Positions 36,383 to 49,700 are shown, counted from the first letter of the stretch. The stretch: DNA of 64,000 nt from Mercurialis annua (GCF_937616625.2 NC_065573.1:11795001-11859000); one strand, 5' to 3'. A program made the numbers and translations. The notes: a model not told the origin generated them from the sequence alone.

Positions 36383-38755
36383 AATTAAAACTGAGGAAAG
36401 AGATATACAGCTTTCTAAGCCTTTTGAAACTATACATCTTCTTTCTCAGAATTATTTACAAAAACATAAAGACAAACAATACAAATACATTCACATAGGT
36501 TTAGTCCAGGTTGGCATTAAACCTCTTACAAAGGAAGGATTAAACACCTCAATCCTTGCAGTCCTAAGAGACAATAGGTTCCTAGACTTCCAGGATTCTT
36601 TACTGAGTTCGGTTGAATCAAGTCTTTGCAATGGTCCTGTTTCTTTTGACTGTTATCCAAATTTTACAGTGTCCTTAAATGACAAAAATATTTTACAATC
36701 TTTGGTTTTACAAATCAAGACACATAATTACAAGATGATGAGCGGCTCACTACCCGTTGCATTAATTTTCAAAGTTCATTACAAAGCTATGATTTCTGCG
36801 TTTAATACTAAGCACAGGTGTCATAGTAGGAAGGGAGAAACACTACTTTTACAAACAGATTTGGCAAAATCTAATGCTGTAATCCCACGATTTATCCAAT
36901 GGAAGGATATAGCATTGCCACAAGAATGGATCCTTGAAGGAGCCGTTAGATCTGAGCAGCCCGATCAATCTGCCCCGAATACCCATATTAGTGAAATAAG
37001 CCAGTATTCTGATGGCAGAGTCAAATTGACCTTTAGTAGACCATTGGTTAGCTCTAGGTTATCTGACGCCTCATCTTCTGGTAGTACAAACAACTTAGGA
37101 AGAGTCTCTAGACTTCCTTCAGTCATCAACCTTCCATATGTCTCAGTAGAACCTGAAGAAGAACAAATTCCTAGTTTAGTTCATCGTAGGAGGAATCCTG
37201 TTAACTACCAACATAGGTATTCTACTTCAGACTTACCGAGTCCAACCTTACAAAATGTTGACTACACAACTAGTGTACCTCAGTCGGTCTATGCTAGTCA
37301 ATCTGAAAGACAATCTGAAAGACAATCATTCAGACCTCCCTCACCAGCTTCTCCAACTTTTTCTGCTATAACAGAAAATGTTAACATTGAATTAAATGTT
37401 CTGGAAAAAGATTTTGAGGTTGACAAACAAGCTTTACAAGATGAATTTTATGCTTTTCACAACACCGAAAAAAGAATATGGTTTTTCAAACATTTCCTTA
37501 AATTGCGAAAAGAAATTCAACAAAAAATTTACAATTTTCTCTATGAACATAAAATTCAAATACACTTTTTTGATTGGTTTGAATTTTATGCGAAAGAAAA
37601 CGGGATATCTTATCCATTCTTTACAAAATCTGCAAATCCTGTCACTATGAGAAGAAAGGTCCCTGAATGGGAGTTAGCTGATGGGAGAACAATGGAGTCA
37701 GAACATCCACCCCTCAGAATGCTTACAATAACCCATCTTGATCAACCAATAGAAGCCACACCTTACAAGAATGTTTTGGAAAATGATTCTAACAATATTA
37801 GAAACATTGTCAAACAAAACAATTTTACAAATACTCATTTACATACCATAGGTAACCAGCTTTCTAGAATCGAAACGCATATTCAGAAAACTGTAATTAC
37901 CCAGGATGTCGGTCAGAAACAACTAGACAAGAAACTTAAAAATCCTATTTTTAAGCCATTTCAAGTGTCTAGGACTACCCAGCTGGACTTCCAGACTAAT
38001 AGGCAAGAGTTTACCTCAGCCATTAGAGATCGGTTGAGTAGGATACAATCCTCCGCGTCAAATACAAACCAGGTAGTACAAGACACTACTCAAGCTAATA
38101 CTGGCCCTAGAATCATCAATGCCTTAGGCCAAGACTCAGACATAGGTTCCTCAGACATAGGAGCTTTTCAAGAATCTCAACCTACAATTCATAAATTACA
38201 ATGGGAATTAGCAAAAACCTCTGCTAACTCAGACATAGGCCCTCCTGTCATGACTCTTGGACAGTCAAGGTTCAATTCCAGTTCTGTTTATGAATGGAAC
38301 CTAGATGGCCTTCCGGAATACAAAATCCTTAGTCTTCTCCAACAGATGACTATGGCAGCCAATGCTTACAAAACCCAAACAAATGTCCAAGACAAAGCCA
38401 TTGCTGAGCTCCTCATAGCAGGATTCTCAGGACAGCTCAAAGGTTGGTGGGACTACCATTTAACCCAAGAGCAACATTTAGACATTCTCAATGCCATACG
38501 GGTTACTGAGGAAGGCACCCCTATCCTTGATGAGTCAGGAAACCCCTTCCAAGATGCAGTATCCACCTTGATCATTATGATCTCTTTACATTTCATTGGA
38601 GATCCAACACACCTCAAAGATAAGAACACTGAACTCTTATCCAATCTCAGATGTAGAAAGTTGAGTGATTTCCAATATTACAAAAACACCTTCCTAACTA
38701 GAGTCATGCTTAGGAAAGATTCAAATCAGCCTTTTTGGAAAGAAAAGTTCCTAGC
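36378..38755 (+). pseudogene. Copy 1 ORF1, movement protein and coat protein part
   Basis: The viral frame is open from the array edge to 38755. The in-frame ATG at 36378 comes from the flanking DNA, not the virus; about 66 native N-terminal residues are missing. The first ~240 residues are the 30K-type movement protein (motif YKYIHIGLVQVG, then GLNTSILAVLRDNR and FKVHYKAM), which opens plasmodesmata in related viruses. A Ser/Pro/Gln-rich linker and a charged helical stretch follow, then the coat-protein core with GFSGQLKGWWDYHL (about 38419-38460). A one-base deletion in a G-run at 38756-38757 (GG instead of the GGG seen in copy 3) shifts the frame; the shifted frame stops at 38852. Confidence 0.88.
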
Positions 38756-38756
38756 G

Positions 38757-41700
38757 GCCTCCCAACCCTTCTCAGCATTAAGGTTAGAGACCTCATCAAA
38801 CAAAAGTTTGGCGAACCAATACCTTATAACATGCTCACATATGGCGAGTTGATCAGCCTAACCCAACGGGTAGGATTACAAATTTGTCAAGACCTTAAAT
38901 TACAAAAAACTCTTAAATGGGAACTTAAAAGAACCAAACAAGAGTTAGGTTCTTTCTGCAAACAATTTGACATTTCCACTGAGAAATCCCCACAAGATTG
39001 TGGTGGAGATTGCTCCAAAATTAGGCCTTACAAAAAAAGAACATTTCATAGATATTCTAGGTATTCGAAGCCTAGAGATGAAAACTATTACAAGAAACCA
39101 TACAACAGGAAGACTAGAAGACCTTTTACAAAGGACAAAGAGCAGTCTAAGTCCAAATCCAAAGATGTCACATGTTTCAAATGTGGTAAAAAGGGGCACA
39201 TTGCCAAATTCTGTAGAGTCCGTAGGAAAATACAAGAATTACAATTGGAAAAAGAGGTCTTGTCTAAAATAGAAGCCCTCCTTACAACCAGTTCTTCTGA
39301 ACATGAATTTTCTTCAGAAGATGACTACCCCTTACAAATAGATGAGCTAGCCAATACTTCCTCATCTACCTCAGACACAGAATCTACTACAAAATGTGTT
39401 AGTGTTTTAACAAAGGACCAGGAAATACTCCTAGAACTAGTAAAACACATTCACGACTCGAATGCACAAAAAGACTATCTGGACAAACTCCTCCAGTCTT
39501 TTGATCCAAAACCTGTAGAACAACCATCACCTTCTAATTTGCCTAGTATAGGACCTACTACGTATGACCTTACAACTATTTTGGCAAAAAAGAAAAAGAG
39601 TCATGTTTCTACAATTCAAGATTTACAAACTGAAATCAAAGTCATAAAAGGGGAGCTGAAGGAACTTAAAGAAAAACATGCTCAGCATTCCGAAACCATA
39701 CAAATGCTTTTACAAAAACAACTTGATGACACTGAGGAATCTGATAATGAACAACATGATGATTCCAAGGTTGAAAGTTTAGAGAAAATTCCAGAAGATT
39801 TTCTAAATGTTTTAGAACAAATTACTTCTAGAAAATATCTCATTCAGGTTACAATCGTCTTTTCAAGAGATTTCAAAATCAATACTATCGCCTTATTTGA
39901 TACAGGAGCAGACCTCAATTGTATTAAAGAAGGAATAGTCCCTAAGAAATTTCATGAATTTACAAAAGAAAAGCTCTCAGCAGCTAACAACTCCAAAATG
40001 ACAATCAAGAGCAAGGCCTCGGCCTCTGTCTCCAATACAAATATTTTTGTTAAAACCTCTTTTGTCTTAATAGGAAATATGCATCATAGTGTCATCCTAG
40101 GCACGCCTTTTATTAACCTTATAACACCTTATAAGGTTAATCATGATGGAATTTCCTGCAAAGAAAAGAATACAAGAATTACTTTTCCTTTCATACAAAA
40201 ACCACATACAAGAAATCTCAATATCATCAAAGCACATTCTGTCTATGAGAATGAGATTTACAATTTGATTAAAGGAAAAGATTTCCATTTACAAACCTTG
40301 AAAAAGGATGTTTCATTACAAAGGATTGAATTACAATTACAAAACGCCTCTACAAAACAACAGATTTCTAATTTTCAAGACCAAATTGAAAAAGTTCTCT
40401 GTTCAGACTTACCAAACGCTTTTTGGGATAGAAAACAACACATAGTCGACCTACCTTATGAAGTTGATTTCAATGAAAAAGAAATCCCTACAAAAGCTAG
40501 ACCCATACAAATGAACCAAGACCTAGAACAACACTGCCGAACAGAAATCCAAGATTTACTTAACAAAGGTTTGATTTCCAAATCTAGATCACCTTGGAGT
40601 TGTGCAGCCTTTTATGTCTCTAAAGCATCAGAGCAAGAGCGTGGTGTTCCACGATTGGTTATTAACTACAAGCCGCTGAACAAAGTCCTTAGATGGATCA
40701 GATACCCCATTCCCAATAAAAAGAATCTTTTACAAAAATTACATTCTGCATTCATTTTTTCAAAATTTGACATGAAATCTGGATTTTGGCAAATACAGAT
40801 TGATCAGAAACATCGTTACAAAACTGCATTCACAGTCCCATTTGGACAATACGAATGGAACGTCATGCCATTTGTACTGAAAAATGCACCTTCTGAGTTT
40901 CAAAGAATCATGAATGACATTTTTAATCCATTTTCCAAATTCTGCATCGTTTACATTGATGATGTTCTAGTGTATTCTAATTCAATAGAACAACATTTCA
41001 AGCATCTTGAAACATTCTTCCGTGTTACAAAGAAAAATGGTTTAGTGGTCTCCAAGACCAAAATATCACTTTTTCAAACTCGTGTTAGATTCCTAGGACA
41101 TTATATTTCCCAGGGAACTGTCACACCAATCGAACGATCATTACAATTTACAAATAAATTTCCAGATCAAATACTGGATAAAACACAATTACAAAGGTTC
41201 TTAGGAAGCTTGAATTATGTTTTGGATTTTTGTCCAAATATAAATCGCCTTGCTAAACCATTACATGATAGGTTAAAAACAAATCCGGCACCGTGGACAG
41301 ACGAGCACTCTCGGATAGTCCAACAAATTAAATTACAAGTATCATGCATCCCATGCTTGCATATTGCTGATCCAACTGCACCTAAAATTGTTGAAACTGA
41401 TGCATCAGATTTAGGTTATGGCGGAATTTTAAAACAATTGCAAGACGAAAAAGAATGCATAGTACAATTTACATCTGCACACTGGAATGACACTGAAAAG
41501 AATTATTCAACAATAAAAAAGGAAATTCTTTCCATTGTCAAGTGCATTTCAAAATTTCAAAGCGATTTACTCAATCAGAAATTTTTACTCCGAATTGATT
41601 GTAAATCTGCAAAAGAAGTTTTACAAAAGGATGTCCAAAATATAGCTTCTAAACAAATTTTTGCTCGTTGGCAAGCTATTTTGAATATTTTTGATTTTGA

Positions 41701-41776
41701 TATAGAATATATCAAAGGAGATACAAATTTCATCCCAGACTTCCTAACCAGAGAGTTCTTACAAAACAGGTCCTAA
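38757..41776 (+). pseudogene. Copy 1 ORF1, zinc knuckle-protease-RT-RNase H part
   Basis: After the frameshift this segment is open to the TAA at 41774-41776. In order: a basic stretch and the CCHC knuckle CFKCGKKGHIAKFC (39173-39214) of the coat protein; an acidic Ser-rich stretch; an aspartic protease with FDTGADLN (Asp codon 39899); reverse transcriptase with LVINYKPLNK, FDMKSGFWQI and the catalytic YIDD (codons from 40952); RNase H with ETDASDLGYGG and DFLTRE. The RT motif usually read as PFGLKNAP has Val in place of the conserved Gly (codon 40874-40876), which should harm dNTP binding. It encodes replication functions in related viruses; here it is separated from its start by the frameshift. 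Confidence 0.9.
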
Positions 41777-43178
41777 TGCCTCCCAAAAAGAGCAAGGACA
41801 AAAAACCTTTACAATTGCCCTCTACAAAACCAATCAAATCATGGATTGATATGGTCATAGAAGGGGAGACTGAAAATAAATTACAAGAGAGTGCTTCTTC
41901 AAGTACTCAACCAAGTTCTTCAGCTATCAAAGACTGGGTAGCATCTCTTTCCAAGTCGCCAGAAATACTACTGGCATTACAAAATCATACAAGTCAGCCA
42001 ACACCAGCAGAAACATCAGGTATGACAACTGAACTTGTTTCTACAAACAAAGAGAAGAGAATTTCAGTACAAAAACCCGCTTCTCAAACAAATTTACAAA
42101 ACGACTCAACACAATCTTCACAGATTGTTTTAAGTCAACAAATTACAAAATCAGTTTCTCAGTATTTTCTGAAAACAAATTTCCAAAACGTACTAACCAT
42201 GGAGGAAGAAATTTTCACAAAAACCCCCTCGTGGCAGTACAAAATGTTTTTCCAAAGGGCTGGTATTTCAAACCATGGGACTTACAAAAACCCCAGCCCT
42301 ACTACCAAGCAATTTTGGAGGTGACAAATTCTGCGGCCTTCAAACATTTTTACTTTCAAGATAAGGATCATGAAGATCCTGCATACTCCACCTGCAAGAT
42401 ACAAAAAATCTTGTCTCCAAAACAATGGGGTCAAGAATTAGCAAAACCGAAACCTTTTCCAATTTCTTTCCAAACTACCCAGACACATTACAAATTTTAC
42501 AATTATTGGGACTACCAGCAAGCCTGGTTCAACACATTCCTTATGCAAAACTTTGGAGGAAGCCACTCTTGGCTTATCTATTTTGATAAGAGAAGCCCAA
42601 TTACAAGTGTTCCGAATTGGTTCTCACAATGGTGGGATTATTTTGGGGCCATTCCCGAAATTCTCATTCCCCAGGCCCAGAACGGATATAACTATTTTTG
42701 CACAACTTACAAGCCAACAGATCAGGAAAAGAAGCTATCCAGCCTTTTTCACTTCTGTTCAAAATTTTTTACGCCATGGGTTTTGGCTTGGTACTTTGAC
42801 TACAACACAAAGCCCAATGGTCTTACCATTCTGACCCGAAAGTTCAAGGTTAAATGGTGGGATAAGTACAAGACTATCAATGAATGTTCCACATCAGCGG
42901 TACATAACTGGTTAGTCAAGAAGGCCCATGTTGAGCCCATTACAAATCCAGCAACCTCAACATTTTTGGCCCAGAAGTCTCATGCCCAGACTCTCCTAGC
43001 CCAAGCCAAAAGCGAAGAGGAATACTTTACAACCATGTAGCAACTCCTTGGGACTAGGCCCAACTCGTCTACTGCATCAGCACAATCAGACACAGACTTT
43101 GAGCCTATCATAAATTTAGGCGATGACAATGAAGATGATTGTTTTGGAATTTTTTCCCCTGTTTCTAAGAGGAAATAG
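41776..43178 (+). pseudogene. Copy 1 ORF2, unknown function, frameshifted
   Basis: It starts in the TAATG overlap with ORF1 (41774-41778). The frame is lost near 42209, where copy 1 has one base fewer than copies 2 and 3; the shifted frame ends at 42324. The remainder is readable in the other frame to a nonsense codon at 43038-43040 (CAG to TAG) and then to the native TAG at 43176-43178. The intact version is in copy 2, described there. Confidence 0.85.
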
Positions 43179-43218
43179 GCCCTACCATTTGAATGTATGT
43201 CTTATTATTTATTACTGT

Positions 43219-43235
43219 AAAAAAAAAAAAAAAAA
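43219..43235 (+). repeat. Poly(A) run after ORF2 (copy 1)
   Basis: 17 A in copy 1; the equivalents are 18 A in copy 2 (near 51212-51229) and 11 A in copy 3 (near 59199-59209). The run precedes the intergenic promoter region in every copy. Confidence 0.9.
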
Positions 43236-43503
43236 GTATAAAACGACAAGTGACAGCACCACATCACATGGAGTGCTGCCTTATCATCTACAAGCATAAT
43301 TAATACTCGAGACAAAGGCCCCATCAGCCAGCCACTCAAGCTCAATTATTCATTACATTACAAAAGAAGGTGACAGACAGCTACCACTCATGACAAGAGG
43401 GGCACTGCCAGCTACCAATCGTTACAAGCCTCCAAAATGAAGCACATGGCCCTGGACCACATGCTTACACTAGTGGAGGAGCATCTTACAAGACTGAAGG
43501 CTC

Positions 43504-43510
43504 TATAAAA
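43504..43510 (+). promoter_or_regulatory. Pararetrovirus promoter TATA box, copy 1
   Basis: TATAAAA in the context ggctctataaaaggaggg lies in the noncoding region between ORF2 and the primer site, where caulimovirids place the promoter for the genome-length RNA. TGAC-type motifs (gtgacagaca, catgacaaga) lie 115-140 bp upstream. Because copy 2 follows directly, this promoter could drive a genome-length RNA of copy 2. Confidence 0.7.
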
Positions 43511-43981
43511 GGAGGGAGGAAGGCCTTAGCAACACACACACTTTTTTAGAGAGAAAAGAAAAGAGAATTGCGAATAGGCTTTTGGGTTGTTCAATCTTCA
43601 TTCATTTGGAGTGACATATTCAAAAGCTCTAGAACCAGTTCTTCTCCCCAACCCCCAGAAATTATATCTCGCTTTTACAATCATTTTCTTAATTTTGTAC
43701 TTTACAAGTAATAAGCAGTAGCTTATTTTACAATCTGGTCTTACGGGAAACTGTAAAGCACCTTTACAAATCTTCAATACAAGTAAGCTTTATGCTTAAG
43801 TTTTACAATTCGTGTTTCCATTTATGCCTTTGTTTTAATTAATTTTACTGTTCATTGTTATTCACTTCTGTGCATCATCTATCATTTCTTCATTTGCATT
43901 CATTTTGCATTTCCACACTCTAGTTCCATTCCATTTTACTGTTCTTGTGAACAGTACACGCAAACATCCTCTACGCACTTC

Positions 43982-43994
43982 TGGTATCGGAGCC
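43982..43994 (+). other. Primer-binding site of copy 2 (tRNA-Met type)
   Basis: TGGTATCGGAGCC has one mismatch to the plant tRNAi-Met complement TGGTATCAGAGCC. It marks genome position 1 by convention and the expected site of the minus-strand discontinuity in virion DNA. Confidence 0.88.
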
Positions 43995-44019
43995 ATCGAG
44001 GAAGGAGCAAATCTAAACA

Positions 44020-44065
44020 GTACTTGTTAATATTATAGTATAGTAACTTGAGAACTTACATCTGC
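44020..44065 (+). repeat. Viral leader segment found inverted at the array's right end
   Basis: This 46-bp stretch, starting 38 nt after the start of the primer site, is present as an exact reverse complement at 59931-59976. Confidence 0.95.
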
Positions 44066-44087
44066 TGAGTTATTTTGGGGAGATTTT

Positions 44088-44117
44088 ATGGCAGTAAGAC
44101 CCATTTCAAGGGAGTAA
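44088..44117 (+). CDS. Short upstream ORF in the viral leader (9 codons), copy 2
   Basis: ATG at 44088 and TAA at 44115-44117 encode a 9-residue peptide, 57 nt before the ORF1 ATG. Small leader ORFs are common in caulimovirids and can steer ribosomes to the first large ORF. The same ORF is at 52082-52111 in copy 3. Confidence 0.45.
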   Translation: MAVRPISRE

Positions 44118-44173
44118 GTCCATTTAGCTCCGGTTGTAGGCAGTGTATAGTACTATCTTTACTATACTACAAT

Positions 44174-46009
44174 ATGAACTCTCTCCTGTGTAGAAATACT
44201 TCTTTCTCTAGCTCTTCTACAGTCTCTAACGAGGCTAAGAGGATTGTCAATAGTGAAGAAATCACTATTGAGGATTTTGACAAATCCATCGACAATTGGG
44301 ATATTCCCAAAATACAAAAGGACCAGATCTACAAGACATCAAAATTTACAAATGTTTTCAAAACAGACTTTACAATTAAAACTGAGGAAAGAGATATACA
44401 GCTTTCTAAGCCTTTTGAAACTATACATCTTCTTTCTCAGAATTCTTTACAAAAACATAAAGACAAACAATACAAATACATTCACATAGGTTTAGTCCAG
44501 GTTGGCATTAAACCTCTTACAAAGGAAGGATTAAACACCTCAATCCTTGCAGTCCTAAGAGACAATAGGTTCCTAGACTTCCAAGATTCTTTACTGAGTT
44601 CGGTTGAATCAAGTCTTTGCAATGGTCCTATTTCTTTTGACTGTTATCCAAATTTTACAGTGTCCTTAAATGACAAAATTATTTTACAATCTTTGGTTTT
44701 ACAAATCAAGACACATAATTCTAAGATGATGAGCGGCTCACTACCCGTTGCATTAATTTTCAAAGTTCATTACAAAGCTATGATTTCTGCGTTTAATACT
44801 AAGCACAAGTGTCATAGTAGGAAGGGAGAAACACTACTTTTACAAACAGATTTGGCAAAATCTAATGCTGTAATCCCACGATTTATCCAATGGAAGGATA
44901 TAGCATTGCCACAAGAATGGATCCTTGAAGGAGCCGTTAGATCTGAGCAGCCCGATCAATCTGCCCCGAATACCCATATTAGTGAAATAAGCCAGTATTC
45001 TGATGGCAGAGTCAAATTGACCTTTAGTAGACCATTGGTTAGCTCTAGGTTATCTGACGCCTCATCTTCTGGTAGTACAAACAACTTAGGAAGAGTCTCT
45101 AGACTTCCTTCAGTCATCAACCTTCCATATGTCTCAGTAGAACCTGAAGAAGAACAAATTCCTAGTTTAGTTCATCGTAGGAGGAATCCTGTTAACTACC
45201 AACATAGGTATTCTACTTCAGACTTACCGAGTCCAACCTTACAAAATGTTGACTACACAACTAGTGTACCTCAGTCGGTCTATGCTAGTCAATCTGAAAG
45301 ACAATCTGAAAGACAATCATTCAGACCTCCCTCACCAGCTTCTCCAACTTTTTCTGCTATAACAGAAAATGTTAACATTGAATTAAATGTTCTGGAAAAA
45401 GATTTTGAGGTTGACAAACAAGCTTTACAAGATGAATTTTATGCTTTTCACAACACCGAAAAAAGAATATGGTTTTTCAAACATTTCCTTAAATTGCGAA
45501 AAGAAATTCAACAAAAATTTTACAATTTTCTCTATGAACATAAAATTCAAAGACACTTTTTTGATTGGTTTGAATTTTATGCGAAAGAAAACGGGATATC
45601 TTATCCATTCTTTACAAAATCTGCAAATCCTGTCACTATGAGAAGAAAGGTCCCTGAATGGGAGTTAGCTGATGGGAGAACAGTGGAGTCAGAACATCCA
45701 CCCCTCAGAATGCTTACAATAACCCATCTTGATCAACCAATAGAAGCCACACCTTACAAGAATGTTTTGGAAAATGATTCTAACAATATTAGAAACATTG
45801 TCAAACAAAACAATTTTACAAATACTCATTTACATACCATAGGTAACCAGCTTTCTAGAATCGAAACGCATATTCAGAAAACTGTAATTACCCAGGATGT
45901 CGGTCAGAAACAACTAGACAAGAAACTTAAAAATCCTATTTTTAAGCCATTTCAAGTGTCTAGGACTACCCAGCTGGACTTCCAGACTAATAGGCAAGAG
46001 TTTACCTAA
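44174..46009 (+). pseudogene. Copy 2 ORF1, movement protein and N-terminal coat part
   Basis: I place the start at the ATG at 44174 (context acaatatgaac); the frame is open further upstream to 44075 but only with a TTG. The movement-protein core with YKYIHIGLVQVG lies at about residues 100-205. The linker with the repeated ERQS motif follows. The frame ends at a nonsense codon, TCA to TAA, at 46007-46009; copies 1 and 3 have Ser there. A truncated protein of 611 residues containing the complete movement-protein region could in principle be made. Confidence 0.9.
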
Positions 46010-46747
46010 GCCATTAGAGATCGGTTGAGTAGGATACAATCCTCCGCGTCAAATACAAACCAGGTAGTACAAGACACTACTCAAGCTAATACTGGCCCTA
46101 GAATCATCAATGCCTTAGGCCAAGACTCAGACATAGGTTCCTCAGACATAGGAGCTTTTCAAGAATCTCAACCTACAATTCATAAATTACAATGGGAATT
46201 AGCAAAAACCTCTGCTAACTCAGACATAGGCCCTCCTGTCATGACTCTTGGACAGTCAAGGTTCAATTCCAGTTCTGTTTATGAATGGAACCTAGATGGC
46301 CTTCCGGAATACAAAATCCTTAGTCTTCTCCAACAGATGACTATGGCAGCCAATGCTTACAAAACCCAAACAAATGTCCAAGACAAAGCCATTGCTGAGC
46401 TCCTCATAGCAGGATTCTCAGGACAGCTCAAAGGTTGGTGGGACTACCATTTAACCCAAGAGCAACATTTAGACATTCTCAATGCCATACGGGTTACTGA
46501 GGAAGGCACCCCTATCCTTGATGAGTCAGGAAACCCCTTCCAAGATGCAGTATCCACCTTGATCATTATGATCTCTTTACATTTCATTGGAGATCCAACA
46601 CACCTCAAAGATAAGAACACTGAACTCTTATCCAATCTCAGATGTAGAAAGTTGAGTGATTTCCAATATTACAAAAACACCTTCCTAACTAGAGTCATGC
46701 TTAGGAAAGATTCAAATCAGCCTTTTTGGAAAGAAAAGTTCCTAGCG
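46010..46747 (+). pseudogene. Copy 2 ORF1, coat protein core
   Basis: In frame with the previous segment after the stop. It carries the GFSGQLKGWWDYHL coat motif and ends at the same G-run deletion (46747-46748) as copy 1, a lesion absent from copy 3. Confidence 0.88.
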
Positions 46748-49700
46748 GCCTCCCAACCCTTCTCAGCATTAAGGTTAGAGACCTCATCAAACAAAAGTTT
46801 GGCGAACCAATACCTTATAACATGCTCACATATGGCGAGTTGATCAGCCTAACCCAACGGGTAGGATTACAAATTTGTCAAGACCTTAAATTACAAAAAA
46901 CTCTTAAATGGGAACTTAAAAGAACCAAACAAGAGTTAGGTTCTTTCTGCAAACAATTTGACATTTCCACTGAGAAATCCCCACAAGATTGTGGTGGAGA
47001 TTGCTCCAAAATTAGGCCTTACAAAAAAAGAACATTTCATAGATATTCTAGGTATTCGAAGCCTAGAGATGAAAACTATTACAAGAAACCATACAACAGG
47101 AAGACTAGAAGACCTTTTACAAAGGACAAAGAGCAGTCTAAGTCCAAATCCAAAGATGTCACATGTTTCAAATGTGGTAAAAAGGGGCACATTGCCAAAT
47201 TCTGTAGAGTCCGTAGGAAAATACAAGAATTACAATTGGAAAAAGAGGTCTTGTCTAAAATAGAAGCCCTCCTTACAACCAGTTCTTCTGAACATGAATT
47301 TTCTTCAGAAGATGACTACCCCTTACAAATAGATGAGCTAGCCAATACTTCCTCATCTACCTCAGACACGGAATCTACTACAAAATGTGTTAGTGTTTTA
47401 ACAAAGGACCAGGAAATACTCCTAGAACTAGTAAAACACATTCACGACTCGAATGCACAAAAAGACTATCTGGACAAACTCCTCCAGTCTTTTGATCCAA
47501 AACCTGTAGAACAACCATCACCTTCTAATTTGCCTAGTATAGGACCTACTACGTATGACCTTACAACTATTTTGGCAAAAAAGAAAAAGAGTCATGTTTC
47601 TACAATTCAAGATTTACAAACTGAAATCAAAGTCATAAAAGGGGAGCTGAAGGAACTTAAAGAAAAACATGCTCAGCATTCCGAAACCATACAAATGCTT
47701 TTACAAAAACAACTTGATGACACTGAGGAATCTGATAATGAACAACATGATGATTCCAAGGTTGAAAGTTTAGAGAAAATTCCAGAAGATTTTCTAAATG
47801 TTTTAGAACAAATTACTTCTAGAAAATATCTCATTCAGGTTACAATCGTCTTTTCAAGAGATTTCAAAATTAATACTATCGCCTTATTTGATACAGGAGC
47901 AGACCTCAATTGTATTAAAGAAGGAATAGTCCCTAAGAAATTTCATGAATTTACAAAAGAAAAGCTCTCAGCAGCTAACAACTCCAAAATGACAATCAAG
48001 AGCAAGGCCTCGGCCTCTGTCTCCAATACAAATATTTTTGTTAAAACCTCTTTTGTCTTAATAGGAAATATGCATCATAGTGTCATCCTAGGCACGCCTT
48101 TTATTAACCTTATAACACCTTATAAGGTTAATCATGATGGAATTTCCTGCAAAGCAAAGAATACAAGAATTACTTTTCCTTTCATACAAAAACCACATAC
48201 AAAAAATCTCAATATCATCAAAGCACATTCTGTCTATGAGAATGAGATTTACAATTTGATTAAAGGAAAAGATTTCCATTTACAAACCTTGAAAAAGGAT
48301 GTTTCATTACAAAGGATTGAATTACAATTACAAAACGCCTCTACAAAACAACAGATTTCTAATTTTCAAGACCAAATTGAAAAAGTTCTCTGTTCAGACT
48401 TACCAAACGCTTTTTGGGATAGAAAACAACACATAGTCGACCTACCTTATGAAGTTGATTTCAATGAAAAAGAAATCCCTACAAAAAAGCTAGACCCATA
48501 CAAATGAACCAAGACCTAGAACAACACTGCCGAACAGAAATCCAAGATTTACTTAACAAAGGTTTGATTTCCAAATCTAGATCACCTTGGAGTTGTGCAG
48601 CCTTTTATGTCTCTAAAGCATCAGAGCAAGAGCGTGGTGTTCCACGATTGGTTATTAACTACAAGCCGCTGAACAAAGTCCTTAGATGGATCAGATACCC
48701 CATTCCCAATAAAAAGGATCTTTTACAAAAATTACATTCTGCATTCATTTTTTCAAAATTTGACATGAAATCTGGATTTTGGCAAATACAGATTGATCAG
48801 AAACATCGTTACAAAACTGCATTCACAGTCCCATTTGGACAATACGAATGGAACGTCATGCCATTTGGACTGAAAATGCACCTTCTGAGTTTCAAAGAAT
48901 CATGAATGACATTTTTAATCCATTTTCCAAATTCTGCATCGTTTACATTGATGATGTTCTAGTGTATTCTAATTCAATAGAACAACATTTCAAGCATCTT
49001 GAAACATTCTTCCATGTTACAAAGAAAAATGGTTTAGTGGTCTCCAAGACCAAAATATCACTTTTTCAAACTCGTGTTAGATTCCTAGGACATTATATTT
49101 CACAGGGAACTGTCACACCAATCGAACGATCATTACAATTTACAAATAAATTTCCAGATCAAATACTGGATAAAACACAATTACAAAGGTTCTTAGGAAG
49201 CTTGAATTATGTTTTGGATTTTTGTTCAAATAAAAATCGCCTTGCTAAACCATTACATGATAGGTTAAAAACAAATCTGGCACCGTGGACAGACGAGCAC
49301 ACTCGGATAGTCCAACAAATTAAATTACAAGTATCATGCATCCCATGCTTGCATATTGCTGATCCAACTGCACCTAAAATTGTTGAAACTGATGCATCAG
49401 ATTTAGGTTATGGCGGAATTTTAAAACAATTGCAAGACGAAAAAGCATGCATAGTACAATTTACATCTGCACACTGGAATGACACTGAAAAGAATTATTC
49501 AACAATAAAAAAGGAAATTCTTTCCATTGTCAAGTGCATTTCAAAATTTCAAAGCGATTTCCTCAATCAGAAATTTTTACTCCGAATTGATTGTAAATCT
49601 GCAAAAGAAGTTTTACAAAAGGATGTCCAAAATATAGCTTCTAAACAAATTTTTGCTCGTTGGCAAGCTATTTTGAGTATTTTTGATTTTGATATAGAAT

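Larger units (their letters stand above)
36383..43981 (+). mobile_element. Pararetrovirus copy 1 (lacks first ~0.4 kb)
   Basis: Numbering genomes from the primer-binding site, copy 1 begins near genome base 392, in the movement-protein gene, and runs without a break into copy 2. Its own primer site, leader and ORF1 start are missing. It keeps the promoter region (43504) that lies upstream of copy 2. Confidence 0.9.

Noticed and set aside
38735..38852. Overlap of two long frames in copies 1 and 2 as a programmed ribosomal frameshift
   Set aside because: Copy 3 has one more G and reads through in a single frame, so the overlap is a deletion, not a programmed site.
44075..44173. Longer ORF1 reading that starts 33 codons upstream of the ATG (also at 52069-52167)
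   Set aside because: It begins with TTG, and the stretch spans the leader with its own small ORF. The first ATG in frame is at 44174 (52168), which I use.
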